Part shown: positions 36,392 to 45,240 of the stretch, one piece after another
Layout of the letters: each line of letters starts with the position of its first letter
Numbering within the stretch: the stretch's first letter is position 1
Source: Undibacterium sp. Jales W-56
GTDB taxonomy: Bacteria > Pseudomonadota > Gammaproteobacteria > Burkholderiales > Burkholderiaceae_D
Length of the DNA: 64,000 nt
Direction: 5' to 3'
Assembly: GCF_025548535.1 (NCBI RefSeq)
Contig: NZ_JAJLQW010000006.1
Location: 124,001 to 188,000 of the forward strand
The notes under the pieces: generated by a model
What the model saw: the letters and a program-made list of their open reading frames with translations, nothing else
Databases searched by the model: none
Told to the model about the DNA's origin: nothing
Position numbers and translations under genes: made by a program

Positions 36392-37456
36392 ATGAAAAAC
36401 GGACGTTCTCTCATCAACCTCGCTCACGAACTCGAACGCCAGCTCGCGAGCAAGCGAGACATGATCGTGCCCTCCTCCATGATGCTCTGCCATACCGATG
36501 ACGGAGGCAAGTGCAAGATGATGATCGAAGAACCTGGCGGCGTCGGAAAGTATGACATCACCAACCTCGCCCGCCGTCAACTGGCGGAAAAACTGAAGAT
36601 TCCCTTCGCATACTTCGAACGCATGCGCGCGGAGCAACCTGGCCTACTCGACCGGAACGTGAACACATGGCTGCAGACCGATAGCGAAAGGCGCATGATC
36701 CGTACGCTTGACGGCAACGTGCGCGCGGTCCTGTCGGATCGCTACCGCCGGCTGGACAATTTTGACCTGGCCGAGAATGTGCTGCCGATTCTGCAGAAGC
36801 TGCCGGAAGTGCGCTTTGAATCGGTCGAACTGACCGAAACAAAGATGTACATCAAGGTCATCACGCCAAGCACCCAGTTTGAAATGGCGCCAGGCGATAT
36901 AGTGCAAGCTGGAATCGTGATCACGAATTCCGAAGTTGGCCACGGTACGCTGTCGGTGCAGCCACTGATCTATCGGCTAATTTGCAGAAACGGCTTGATC
37001 GCCGCCGATCACGGCCTGCGCAAGACCCACGTCGGGCGCATCTCGCAATCGGACGAGGAAGTGATCACCGTGTTCCGCGACGATACGCTCGCCGCCGACG
37101 ACACGGCATTCTTTCTCAAGGTACGCGACGTGGTCGAAGCGGCCGTGTCCGAGGCAAGCTTCGTTCAGGTCGCGCAGAAGATGCAACGAACGCTGGGCAT
37201 CAAGCTGACCGGCGATCCGGTGAAGACCGTCGAAGTGCTGGCCAATCGCTACACGCTCAACGAGGCTGAGCGCGCTGGTGTCCTGCGCCACTTGATTGTC
37301 GATGGTGACCTGTCGGCGTATGGATTGGTCAACGCGGTCACGCACTACTCGCAGGACGTCGAGGACTACGACCGGGCGACCGAATTCGAGGCGCTCGGCG
37401 GGAAATTGATCGACCTGGCAGCGAGCGAGTGGAAGGGGCTGGCCGAGGCGGTATGA
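36392..37456 (+). CDS. DUF932 family protein
   Basis: A 354-residue protein: MKNGRSLINLAHELERQLASKRDMIVP, YDITNLARRQLAEKLKIPFAYFERM, LDGNVRAVLSDRYRRLDNFDLAENVLP, then IVITNSEVGHGTLSVQPLIYRLICRNGLI. These are DUF932 hallmarks (phage/plasmid toxin-antitoxin-neighbour and anti-defence-associated family; activity unknown). The ATG at 36392 has TTTGGAG upstream. A strong terminator follows, so it closes the 32421-37456 gene series. Confidence 0.85.
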   Translation: MKNGRSLINLAHELERQLASKRDMIVPSSMMLCHTDDGGKCKMMIEEPGGVGKYDITNLARRQLAEKLKIPFAYFERMRAEQPGLLDRNVNTWLQTDSERRMIRTLDGNVRAVLSDRYRRLDNFDLAENVLPILQKLPEVRFESVELTETKMYIKVITPSTQFEMAPGDIVQAGIVITNSEVGHGTLSVQPLIYRLICRNGLIAADHGLRKTHVGRISQSDEEVITVFRDDTLAADDTAFFLKVRDVVEAAVSEASFVQVAQKMQRTLGIKLTGDPVKTVEVLANRYTLNEAERAGVLRHLIVDGDLSAYGLVNAVTHYSQDVEDYDRATEFEALGGKLIDLAASEWKGLAEAV

Positions 37457-37467
37457 GTTTCGAAGTG

Positions 37468-37497
37468 AAATAGGCATCCCGATCGGGATGCCTATTT
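37468..37497. terminator. Strong Rho-independent terminator, probably two-way
   Basis: The perfect stem AAATAGGCATCCC / GGGATGCCTATTT surrounds GATC, with T-rich DNA on the plus side and AAA on the other. It lies between the convergent DUF932 and hipA genes and can serve both. Confidence 0.9.
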
Positions 37498-37543
37498 TCT
37501 AGCATCTGTTCCGTCCAAGATGAAGGACCTGGAGACAGTCCGG

Positions 37544-38815
37544 TTACGCTTGAATCACCGCCTCCATGCGTTGTATCTCGAGACGTGACAGTCCTTGACG
37601 TTGAGCCTCGTCGCGCCAGCCGGCAAGTGCGCCACGCACCTCGTCCACGAGGACGTTGGCGCGCGCCGCGCTCAATCGGTACATGTCGGCACAGCTGACA
37701 GCCGCCGGCAAGCTTGGCTGCGCATTGTGTCCATCCAGGGTCAAGGCGTGGCTCGCCTTGTCCGGACTGGGGTTCATGTCGTAGGCGGGAGAGAGGCGCC
37801 AGCCGGTGGCTTCCCGGATAAACCCGTGGTTGCGCATGTGATCGTCCCGGTTGCCGATCAGCACGTTAAACACCACGCGCCGGAACAACTGCTCCAGATC
37901 CGCAGCGATATGGTTCCGTGCCCCTTGATCCTCGATGAACTCGACAAGGTCTAGATAGCTGCCGCCTGGCTGGCCATCCCTTCGTTCGAGCAGCGTCATC
38001 GCGGAAGCGAACATTCTGCGGCTGTCGCCGCTGCGGTCGAAACGCTGGATGCAAAACGTGCGGTAGCGCTCGTTCAATAGTTCGATGCGCGCTTCTGGCA
38101 CGACAATGCCTGCCCTGGCAGCGAGTGAATGGGCCACGAACTCCCATGCCCCGACGTCATAGCGATCGTCGCTGGCCGGAAATTTCGCGAACCACAGCAG
38201 ACCATCGCCATCGGTGAAGTTCGCCTTCGGCCGCGCGCCGCCCAAGGAACTGCCGGGCGTGATCAGCATGGCCAACCATTTTTCGTACTCCGGCAATTTC
38301 TCGACGCCAGGCTCCTCGATACGGCGGCTGATGTGGGCCAGTTCGCCAAGACTGGTGACCGGAGGCGCCGCATGCGGATGGTCGTCCAGAAACGGGCCGT
38401 CGGCGCCTTTCCGGAAGCGCAGCGCCCCCATACGGGTCAAGTCATGCACGCCCAACAGGAAGTCCACTTCGTGGAGCTGACGCATCTTGCGCCCTTCCCG
38501 CTCAGCCATTGCGGCTTCGCGCCGCTCAAGCAAGACCCGACCCCAGCGATCCGGGGCGGAATCCATGAACACACCGAAGGCCGGCATGTCGACCTCGGGG
38601 TGCTGCTCGCCCGCCCACAGCTCCAGGCGCGGATCGAGCATGAAACTATTTCCGCTCTTGATCCAGTCGCTGTCGTAGGCAAAGCTGGCAGGCAACTCCA
38701 AACGCAAGGTGTCGCGGTACATGGTGCCGACGCGAGCCTCCACCCCCAGGTCGGCTGCCCAGAGATAGACGTCGTACGCGTCGCGCGTACCGTTATTCGG
38801 CTTCTTGGTGACCAT
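37544..38815 (-). CDS. hipA: HipA-like serine/threonine kinase toxin
   Basis: A 423-residue protein (ATG 38815; another start lies at 38836). The HipA couple domain (GVFMDSAPDRWGRVLLERRE) is followed by the kinase core: P-loop GSSLGGARPKANF, catalytic NRDDHMRNHGF and metal-binding SPAYDMNP. The kinase motifs look intact. HipA in E. coli phosphorylates glutamyl-tRNA synthetase and halts translation. The gene overlaps the 3' end of the HipB-like gene, the normal antitoxin-toxin order, and would stabilise the element. Confidence 0.9.
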   Translation of the reverse strand: MVTKKPNNGTRDAYDVYLWAADLGVEARVGTMYRDTLRLELPASFAYDSDWIKSGNSFMLDPRLELWAGEQHPEVDMPAFGVFMDSAPDRWGRVLLERREAAMAEREGRKMRQLHEVDFLLGVHDLTRMGALRFRKGADGPFLDDHPHAAPPVTSLGELAHISRRIEEPGVEKLPEYEKWLAMLITPGSSLGGARPKANFTDGDGLLWFAKFPASDDRYDVGAWEFVAHSLAARAGIVVPEARIELLNERYRTFCIQRFDRSGDSRRMFASAMTLLERRDGQPGGSYLDLVEFIEDQGARNHIAADLEQLFRRVVFNVLIGNRDDHMRNHGFIREATGWRLSPAYDMNPSPDKASHALTLDGHNAQPSLPAAVSCADMYRLSAARANVLVDEVRGALAGWRDEAQRQGLSRLEIQRMEAVIQA

Positions 38816-39170
38816 TGTCTTCTGTACCGTTTTCACTGCCCGCTGGTTTGGACGGCGCCAGGCGTCCTCTCGGCTTTCTCGCGACCGGCATCTTCAGGTC
38901 CTGCAATTTGCGGCCGAGCTCGTCATCCTTCGCCACTTTGTCGATATCCTTTTCGACACCGAGGACACGCAGGGCCCGGACATAGGTGCCCATGGCGATA
39001 CTGGGATCGCCTTTCTCGAGGCGATTGAGCGTATCGCGTGATACGTTCATCCGTTCAGCGAACAGGAGCGTGCTAATGCCGCGGCGCAGACGGGCTTCCC
39101 GCAGCCGCTGGCCGAGCGCGGCCATCTGCTTTTCGATTGCCGGGAAGGGGCGGGATGGCGATGTCTTCAT
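38793..39170 (-). CDS. hipB: HipB-like antitoxin and autorepressor
   Basis: A 125-residue protein with an Xre HTH (LGQRLREARLRRGISTLLFAERMNVSRDTLNRLEKGDPSIAMGTYVRALRVLG) and a Lys/Pro-rich tail, longer than E. coli HipB. The start is the ATG at 39170. Two matching operator copies lie upstream. The stop falls 22 bases inside the HipA frame. Confidence 0.85.
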   Translation of the reverse strand: MKTSPSRPFPAIEKQMAALGQRLREARLRRGISTLLFAERMNVSRDTLNRLEKGDPSIAMGTYVRALRVLGVEKDIDKVAKDDELGRKLQDLKMPVARKPRGRLAPSKPAGSENGTEDNGHQEAE

Positions 39171-39199
39171 GTCAGATATATTGGACAAAGATTCTCGCG

Positions 39200-39291
39200 T
39201 TGTCAATTTTATCGGACAATTAATTCATCACGCCATGGAAATGTCCGATAACACCGACAAACTTCCGTTGTTTGTCTATTTTATCGGACAA
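39200..39291 (-). promoter_or_regulatory. Paired HipB operators
   Basis: Two 20-base copies of TTGTCnATTTTATCGGACAA (39200-39219 and 39272-39291) differ only at n. Each has TTGTC/GACAA arms. An inverted half-copy, GTCCGATAA, lies between them at 39243-39251. They stand 30 and 102 bases upstream of the antitoxin start, as expected for cooperative autorepression. Confidence 0.75.
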
Positions 39292-39419
39292 ACATGAGAG
39301 CAACACAACTTTGGGACGAAGCGAATGTTTGATGTATATAGTTCAACAAATTCGCAATCCAGTGACACCTTTTCACTAGCCAATCCCCATCTATCGATCT
39401 GGCAACGAGACCGATCCGG

Positions 39420-39719
39420 TCAATTCATCCGGCAAAAGTTCAGAATACTGATGCAACCACGCGCCTTCCCCAGCACCTTCAAACCCAGGCGCTGAGCTGC
39501 CGCCGTGTTCTTCACAACAAGCGATGGCTGGTAATTTTGGTTCGCGCAACTTAGCACCAGTCCTTCGCCGATGCGACTCTCGACATTGCGGACCATGACA
39601 CGACCGTCGCATTCGACGACATAGATACCATTTCCGACGATGTCCCGCGTTTCGAAATCGACAAACACCATGTCGCCATCGTGGATGATCGGCTCCATAT
39701 CGTCGCCCGGCATCTTCAT
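39420..39719 (-). CDS. S24-fold repressor C-terminal domain, encoded separately
   Basis: A 99-residue protein: MKMPGDDMEPIIHDGDMVFVDFETRDIVGNGIYVVECDGRVMVRNVESRIGEGLVL. This is the LexA/CI-type S24 fold. The usual Ser of GDSMEP is Asp here, and the usual Lys before the R-x-E segment is Arg (MVRNVE), so self-cleavage looks impossible. The ATG at 39719 overlaps the stop of the HTH gene (ATGA). Either the two halves are made as separate, coupled subunits, or one ancestral gene was split by a frameshift. Confidence 0.7.
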   Translation of the reverse strand: MKMPGDDMEPIIHDGDMVFVDFETRDIVGNGIYVVECDGRVMVRNVESRIGEGLVLSCANQNYQPSLVVKNTAAAQRLGLKVLGKARGCISILNFCRMN

Positions 39720-40156
39720 CGGCAAGCAACGATCACGGCATCGGACAAGTCTTGGACCACGGGGGCAATCCACGTCGCGGCAGAGGGACCATCGCCCATC
39801 CGGGTATCCTGGCACTGTCCAATCGCGCCATCATCCAGACTGGCAGAATTTGCAGGGCTCAATCCGAGAAACCAGTTCGCATCAACCTTGAATCCCTTGC
39901 ACAACAGCGCGAACGATTCCAAGTCTGGCAGGCCCGGCTTGACGGGGTCGATCCACCGTCGCGACGTCTGTGGAACGCGGCCGGTCAAGGCCGACAAGTG
40001 GGCCAGTCGCGCGCCTTTCGGCACCATCGCGGCATCGAGCTTCGCGATCAAGCGCTCACGAAATTCAGCGCCTACGCCACACTTCCCGGCCACATCACGC
40101 TTCAATCCCGCTTTGTAGCTACAACCTTGGCCCTGCTGGCATTCACCGGTGTCCAT
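39716..40156 (-). CDS. HTH repressor half of an SetR/CI-like regulator
   Basis: A 146-residue protein with GGAGTAGGGAAC before the ATG at 40156. AEFRERLIAKLDAAMVPKGARLAHLSALTGRVPQTSRRWIDPVKPGLPDLESFALLCKGFKVDANWFLG is a CI-like DNA-binding domain. The chain then runs through a linker to DLSDAVIV, where relatives would continue into the S24 domain, but it stops by TGA. It is divergent from the FlhDC-like pair, with palindromic sites in between. It probably holds transfer off. Confidence 0.8.
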   Translation of the reverse strand: MDTGECQQGQGCSYKAGLKRDVAGKCGVGAEFRERLIAKLDAAMVPKGARLAHLSALTGRVPQTSRRWIDPVKPGLPDLESFALLCKGFKVDANWFLGLSPANSASLDDGAIGQCQDTRMGDGPSAATWIAPVVQDLSDAVIVACR

Positions 40157-40243
40157 GTTCCCTACTCCCTCTCATTTTCTTGTCGGATTCTGCACGGTCC
40201 GCTTTTGATTTTTTTCACCGCCCAGCAAAGCACGCCGAAATCG

Positions 40244-40329
40244 GAGCATTTGCTTGTGGCAATTGAAGAGTTCAGAGCATTTGCTCTTGACGACAACATT
40301 ACCCAAAATATAAATTAAAGCACATGTGC
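40244..40329. promoter_or_regulatory. Probable repressor operators in the divergent promoter
   Basis: GAGCATTTGCT occurs at 40244-40254 and again, as the perfect palindrome GAGCATTTGCTC, at 40275-40286. A related palindrome, GCACATGTGC, lies at 40320-40329. They sit between the divergent repressor and FlhD-like genes, in an AT-rich stretch, at spacings suited to cooperative binding by a CI-type repressor. Confidence 0.6.
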
Positions 40330-40436
40330 AATCAAGCCTGCATCTTGAAGCACCTCCCTATTTATCTACATCAATCGCCCGCCTATGTTTGTTGCAAGAC
40401 GATTGTGTTGATAGTACTGCCGAAAGGAAATGAGTC

Positions 40437-40769
40437 ATGGGTGATGTGCAATTTTCCGATGTGCAACTTCTGAATTTGTCCATGCTGATCACGATGAGGG
40501 ACAGTATCAAGCAAGACCTGGTTTCCGGATGCTGCAAGTTCGGCTTGCATGTCGACCAGGCGCGCTTCCTGGGCGACCTCACGTTCGATCAGATCCTGGT
40601 CATGGTGGCCAATATCGGACACGAGTGCCTGTTCCCGCCGCGCCAGGATCTCGTCTCGCTATTGAAACTGCCCGTCCCTCTCGCCGGGCCGATCACGTCG
40701 GTCCATCCTCCTTACCAGACCCCGCCGATGCCGGGCACACTATTTCCCCGATGCTGCCGCGCCTCGTGA
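40437..40769 (+). CDS. FlhD-like transcription activator subunit (SetD/AcaD type)
   Basis: A 110-residue protein with AAAGGA before the ATG. DVQLLNLSMLITMRDSIKQD, then CCKFGLHVDQARFLGDLTFDQILVMVANIG, is the FlhD helical fold. It is followed 12 bases later by an FlhC-like gene with a GTG start. In SXT and IncC elements SetCD or AcaCD switch on all transfer operons. I infer the same here from the pair, the divergent repressor and the downstream tra genes. Confidence 0.75.
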   Translation: MGDVQFSDVQLLNLSMLITMRDSIKQDLVSGCCKFGLHVDQARFLGDLTFDQILVMVANIGHECLFPPRQDLVSLLKLPVPLAGPITSVHPPYQTPPMPGTLFPRCCRAS

Positions 40770-40781
40770 GCGGAGGCCATC

Positions 40782-41399
40782 GTGACGAAAAATACGACTT
40801 GCGCCGAGCGCCATATTCGCGCGCTCGGCTTGGCGAAGGACTGCGCCGCGCTCGGTGCGCGCATCCGCACCATCGGCTATGTGACCGGCATGCCACACGG
40901 GCAGTTGGGCGATCTGTTTTTTCCCGACCGCCAGTTGGCGCCCCGAGGACGCCCGCCCGATTCCCCCGACTGGTATCACAACGCAAATTTGCTCAATCGG
41001 GCCGAAGCGTCGATCCTCGTTTCGGTTTATCGACGCGTTCGGGACCTTGGCTTCGGCCCGGCCGAGGCGCTTGTGGCGGCGTACAAACACTATCTCGCCG
41101 CTTGCCACATGGCTCCGCGTATTCATTTCGACCGCGCCTTCGACCTGGCCTCCCATATGGACGGCATTTGGCTCGTCAGGGCAGCGAGCTTCTCGCTAGT
41201 GACCTGTCCGGCCTGCACCAGCCAATATGTCACCTCGATCGGTGCCCATCCTATCGGCAATCACTTGTGCCCGTTTTGCAAACTGGTCAAGCGTTACGCA
41301 AGCGATCCGCGCATCCAATCGTCGTTTCCGGTCAACGCGCTTCCTGACCTGAAGGCGCTTCAATTCAGCGTGCTCGCCCTGCCGAGACAGCGAAGGTAG
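40782..41399 (+). CDS. FlhC-like transcription activator subunit (SetC/AcaC type)
   Basis: A 205-residue protein with a GTG start behind GGAGG. The N-terminal helical part contains ALGARIRTIGYVTGMPHGQLGDLFF, and the zinc site is CPACTSQY plus CPFCKL at about 145 and 165, as in FlhC. With the FlhD-like partner it would form the master activator of transfer. The tra genes begin 100 bases downstream. I found no clear copy of the SetCD/AcaCD target box upstream of them by eye. Confidence 0.82.
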   Translation: MTKNTTCAERHIRALGLAKDCAALGARIRTIGYVTGMPHGQLGDLFFPDRQLAPRGRPPDSPDWYHNANLLNRAEASILVSVYRRVRDLGFGPAEALVAAYKHYLAACHMAPRIHFDRAFDLASHMDGIWLVRAASFSLVTCPACTSQYVTSIGAHPIGNHLCPFCKLVKRYASDPRIQSSFPVNALPDLKALQFSVLALPRQRR

Positions 41400-41498
41400 A
41401 CCCTGATGTCAAAACCCCCATCGTAAGTCGGCCATTTCGATTGGTGGCGGACAGCGACCTGCGCGAACATCAATCGTCCATCATCTTCCAGACCAAGC

Positions 41499-43343
41499 AT
41501 GCGCACCGTAGATCGTCTTCTGGGTAGTTTCGGTCTGCGGCGTGCAAACATATCCGCCCCCGAAAACATCGCCCCGCCAGCATCGGCGACCAGCGGCGCG
41601 CAAGCGGCGCCCTATCCGCCGGTCGACCCGGGCATTCCGGCCCTGTCCATCGACGAGATACTGGCCCCACACTCGGACCTGATCGAGCGTATCAAGGTCT
41701 GCTACGGCATGGACCGCCCTACCTTCGAACAGGAGTTGCTGTCGCTGATACGCCGCTACGCCGAATTCGTACATCTGCTGCCTGCGACACCGGACAATTA
41801 TTTCAACGCACCGGGCGGGCTTCTGCGCATGGGGCTGGAAACCGCCTTCTTCAGCCTGCAGGGAACGGACGGCCACATCTTTTCGGGACGCGCGACGATC
41901 ACGACACGTCGTCATCTGGAACCGAGGTGGCGGCACGCGACCTTCATCGCGGGCCTGTGCAGCGAGATCCATCGCACCCTGTGCCATGTCATTGTCACCA
42001 ACGAACATGGCGACGAGTGGCAGCCATACCTGTCGCCGCTGGCAAGCTGGCTGTCCGCCCACAGCGTGACGCGTTTCTATTTGAAATGGCTCCCCAACGT
42101 GCACGAGAGCCGCACGCTGGGCGTATTCGCATTGCCCCATGTCGTGTCGGGGGAGATGCTGCAGCACCTCGCCACCGGCAATACGGTCATCGTGCCGCAT
42201 ATGATGGCGAGCATCTCAGGCATGCCGATCTACCGTGACCGCAATATTCTGGACGACCTGGTACGTCGTTCGGTCGCGCTCGTCGTCGACCGGTATCTGC
42301 AGGCGAGCGCAGATCGCTACGGGCAGCCGCAACTTGGATCACACCTGGAGCGCTATCTGGTTGACGCATTGCGCCGGATTGTCAGTTCCAATTCGGCCTG
42401 GACCCCAAATGGCGAGAAATCGCGCGTCTGGTACGGCAGCGATGGCCTGTTCATCGTCTGGCCGAACGCGGCGACGGAAATGCGCGTCCTGCTCGAATCC
42501 GATCAATTGCCCGGGATACCCAAGGCGCCGGAAACGATGCTCGAGATTCTGATAGCGGCCGGCGTCTTCGAGCCACAGCATTCCGGCCAGGCCACATGGC
42601 ATATTGCTCCACCCGATCTCAAGACCGTGATCGAAGCTGTCAGGTTGTCGTCCCCGGCGATTCTATTCGCCGGCCTCGACCCCGAGCCCAAGCCGCTTGC
42701 TGTTCCACTGATTCACTCTGCCGCAAGCGCCAACGCCGGCGCCAGCGCCGCACCGAATTCTGCGGCGCATGGTGGCCCCACGCTGGTCAATACAGCTCAT
42801 AAACCTTCACCGGCCCGCCAACTCCCGCTGCCAATCGAGACGGAGCCAGCCCCGCATGACCGATCCCGCGCCACGGCAACGGTAGGCATCATCGGCGACA
42901 TCGCAGCGTCAGCAAATCCGGCCCACGCGGGACAAGCGCGGTCAAAGCACGCTGAATCGACCGTAAGCAAACACGCGTCAGTTCTGCCGACATTCAAGCT
43001 CGAAGCGCCGATGCGCTTGAATCCCGCTGTACGCGACGCGCTAGCACAAATCGTCGACACCTTGAATCGTGACGGTGCCGTGGCGGCCGCTCGAACCGTC
43101 TCGGCGGGCCTCTTCATTCCGCTTGCAGAATTCGAAGGCCGCAGGATCGAGCCATCGTTGGCATTGCGCGCGTTGGCCGATGTAGGAATGCTCGTGCATA
43201 GCCACGGGACCAATGGTTCATCATCACAGACCGATGTTCTCGACTTCGGTGACGATAAGAAGTTGGGCCTGGTCCTCCACCCTCGTTTCATAGCCGGACT
43301 TGACCCTGCCGATTTCGACGCTGGAAATGCCGGGGAAGGCTAA
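41499..43343 (+). CDS. traI: TraI-like protein of the MOBH relaxase family
   Basis: A 614-residue protein. Residues 80-190 match the TraI_2 domain of MOBH relaxases: FVHLLPATPDNYF, APGGLLRMGLETAFF, EPRWRHATFIAGLCSEIHR. The canonical HHH, GGLxxHSLE and LHD residues are replaced by NYF, M and SE, so the HD-type metal site appears lost. The C-terminal third (430-500) is Ala/Pro-rich, ending in a winged-helix-like domain seen in TraI proteins. No clear ribosome site. It precedes traD by 1 base, the SXT order. Confidence 0.75.
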   Translation: MRTVDRLLGSFGLRRANISAPENIAPPASATSGAQAAPYPPVDPGIPALSIDEILAPHSDLIERIKVCYGMDRPTFEQELLSLIRRYAEFVHLLPATPDNYFNAPGGLLRMGLETAFFSLQGTDGHIFSGRATITTRRHLEPRWRHATFIAGLCSEIHRTLCHVIVTNEHGDEWQPYLSPLASWLSAHSVTRFYLKWLPNVHESRTLGVFALPHVVSGEMLQHLATGNTVIVPHMMASISGMPIYRDRNILDDLVRRSVALVVDRYLQASADRYGQPQLGSHLERYLVDALRRIVSSNSAWTPNGEKSRVWYGSDGLFIVWPNAATEMRVLLESDQLPGIPKAPETMLEILIAAGVFEPQHSGQATWHIAPPDLKTVIEAVRLSSPAILFAGLDPEPKPLAVPLIHSAASANAGASAAPNSAAHGGPTLVNTAHKPSPARQLPLPIETEPAPHDRSRATATVGIIGDIAASANPAHAGQARSKHAESTVSKHASVLPTFKLEAPMRLNPAVRDALAQIVDTLNRDGAVAAARTVSAGLFIPLAEFEGRRIEPSLALRALADVGMLVHSHGTNGSSSQTDVLDFGDDKKLGLVLHPRFIAGLDPADFDAGNAGEG

Positions 43344-43344
43344 C

Positions 43345-45231
43345 ATGCTGATCCGAAAATATGAGATGCCGTGGCGCCGTGCCTACGAGGCCTATGCAGC
43401 GCTGGCCTGGTTCATTTCCCTGGTATTCTTTGTCACCATCTCGGTTCGAGCGGAACTGCCCAGTCAATTCACTGGGCCGCTCGCCATCGCATGCATGTGG
43501 ATGACAATACGCCGCATGCATCAGGCACTGCGAATCCTGGTTGTCCGCGCGTCGCTATCGGGGCGGGCCATGCAGGTGCTAACCACCAAGGAGCTCAAGA
43601 CGCTGTGCAGGCAGCCAGACCAGGTCTTCCTGGGCTTCGGCTTCGAATGGCTGCCGGTGCATTCCCAGCGTCTGTATGAACTGTCAAAAGTGAATTTCCG
43701 CGACTATTCCGTGTCGCCTGTCTTGCTGCATTGCCTAGGCTACGAGGCGAATCCACAACCGGACAGCGAGATCGGTCTTCCCTACATTCACGGCGTCGAA
43801 TCGAGGGAGCACGCGCTCTATCGTCCGCTGCAGAACTTTGAAGGCGGCACGCTGCTGGTCGGCACGACGCAGTCAGGCAAGGGGGTGGCGCTCGCCAATC
43901 TGGTCACGCAGGCGGTGCGGCGCGGCGATGTCGTCGTCGTCATCGATCCAAAAAATAGCCGCCGCCTGAAAAGGGCCGTGATGCGGGCCTGCGCGGACTA
44001 CCGCGACGCCGACACCTTCCTTGAATTTCATCCGGCATTTCCCGAAAACGGCGTACGGCTCGACTTCACGTTCAACTGGCAGAAACCGACCGAAATCGCC
44101 TCGCGGATTCAATCGGTCATGCCTCCGGATACCGCCGGCGCCTTCAGCGCGTTCGGATGGGACGCCGTCAATGTCGTGGTCCAGGGCTTGGTTGATCTCG
44201 AGGAGCGGCCGAACCTAATGAAATTGACCAAGTACATCGAGGGCGGCATCGAACCGGTGCTGGAAGCGTCCTTGCGCCGCTTCTTCAATGGCGTCTATGG
44301 CTCGACCTGGCGCGATCAGCCGGAGATGAGAAAATTGCTGGGTGATGCACAACGCGGCAACCTGAAAAGGCCGTCGGAAGCGGCCAGCAACGACCTGCTC
44401 GCCTTCGTCGCCTTCTACGAGCATCACGTGCCGCAGAACCAGCACAACAAGGTCGTCGACTCGCAGGTACGCACCTTCCGCCACAACCGGGAGCACTACC
44501 AGAAGATCACCGCGAACCTGCTGCCGATCCTGTCCATGCTCACCTCCGGCGACCTGGGGCTGAGCCTGTCGCCCGACCCATTCGACGCCGTCGACGTGCG
44601 GCCGATCATGAATTTCGAAAAAATCGAGCGCGGCGGCCACGTCCTTTACATGTGCCTTGACTCATTGCCCGACCCGTCGGTGGCGTCGGCCATCGGCGCG
44701 CTCTCGCTGGCCGACCTGGCCGCGCGCGCGGGCATGCGCTACAACCTGGGCGGCTACCGGCGCATCTCGCTCTTCGTCGACGAGGTCTCGAACGTGATCA
44801 ACCAGCCGCTGATCGAGATCCTCAACAAGGGAGCGGAAGGCGGCATCTTCACCACCTGCGCGATGCAGACGCTGGCCGATCTCGCCAAACGGCTCGGCAG
44901 CGAAGACGCCGCGCGCATGGCGCTTGGCAACCTCAACAACCTGATCGCCCTGAGGTCCAAGGATCGTCCCACGCAGGACTTCATCGTCGAGACGTTCGGC
45001 AAGACGGCCATTCACACGGTGCGCGTCGGCTTGAGCGAGGCGTCCGATGCCCACCTTGGCGACTTCACCTCGGTGTCCTCGGCCCAGTTGAGCGAAAGCA
45101 TGGAAGAGTTGATCCCGGCCGACATTCTCGGCAAGCTGCCGAACCTGCAGTATTTTGCGTCGGTGTCGGGTGGCAGGATCATCAAGGGACGCTTCCCAAT
45201 CCTCAATCCAGATTTCGACCGTCCAACTTAG
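43345..45231 (+). CDS. traD: TraD type IV coupling protein
   Basis: A 628-residue hexameric ATPase that hands the relaxase-DNA complex to the T4SS. Two N-terminal membrane helices are followed by Walker A GTTQSGKG at about 173 and Walker B RISLFVDEVSN at about 473. The start at 43345 has GGGAAGG upstream and begins 1 base past the traI stop; a longer frame from 43300 overlaps traI. It is followed by a DUF4400 gene as in SXT-like elements. Confidence 0.93.
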   Translation: MLIRKYEMPWRRAYEAYAALAWFISLVFFVTISVRAELPSQFTGPLAIACMWMTIRRMHQALRILVVRASLSGRAMQVLTTKELKTLCRQPDQVFLGFGFEWLPVHSQRLYELSKVNFRDYSVSPVLLHCLGYEANPQPDSEIGLPYIHGVESREHALYRPLQNFEGGTLLVGTTQSGKGVALANLVTQAVRRGDVVVVIDPKNSRRLKRAVMRACADYRDADTFLEFHPAFPENGVRLDFTFNWQKPTEIASRIQSVMPPDTAGAFSAFGWDAVNVVVQGLVDLEERPNLMKLTKYIEGGIEPVLEASLRRFFNGVYGSTWRDQPEMRKLLGDAQRGNLKRPSEAASNDLLAFVAFYEHHVPQNQHNKVVDSQVRTFRHNREHYQKITANLLPILSMLTSGDLGLSLSPDPFDAVDVRPIMNFEKIERGGHVLYMCLDSLPDPSVASAIGALSLADLAARAGMRYNLGGYRRISLFVDEVSNVINQPLIEILNKGAEGGIFTTCAMQTLADLAKRLGSEDAARMALGNLNNLIALRSKDRPTQDFIVETFGKTAIHTVRVGLSEASDAHLGDFTSVSSAQLSESMEELIPADILGKLPNLQYFASVSGGRIIKGRFPILNPDFDRPT

Positions 45232-45240
45232 AGGCAAGCC

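Noticed and set aside
41400-41498. SetCD/AcaCD target box before traI
   Set aside because: No clear GCCC-N-GGGC type box or FlhDC consensus could be seen by eye in this short gap.
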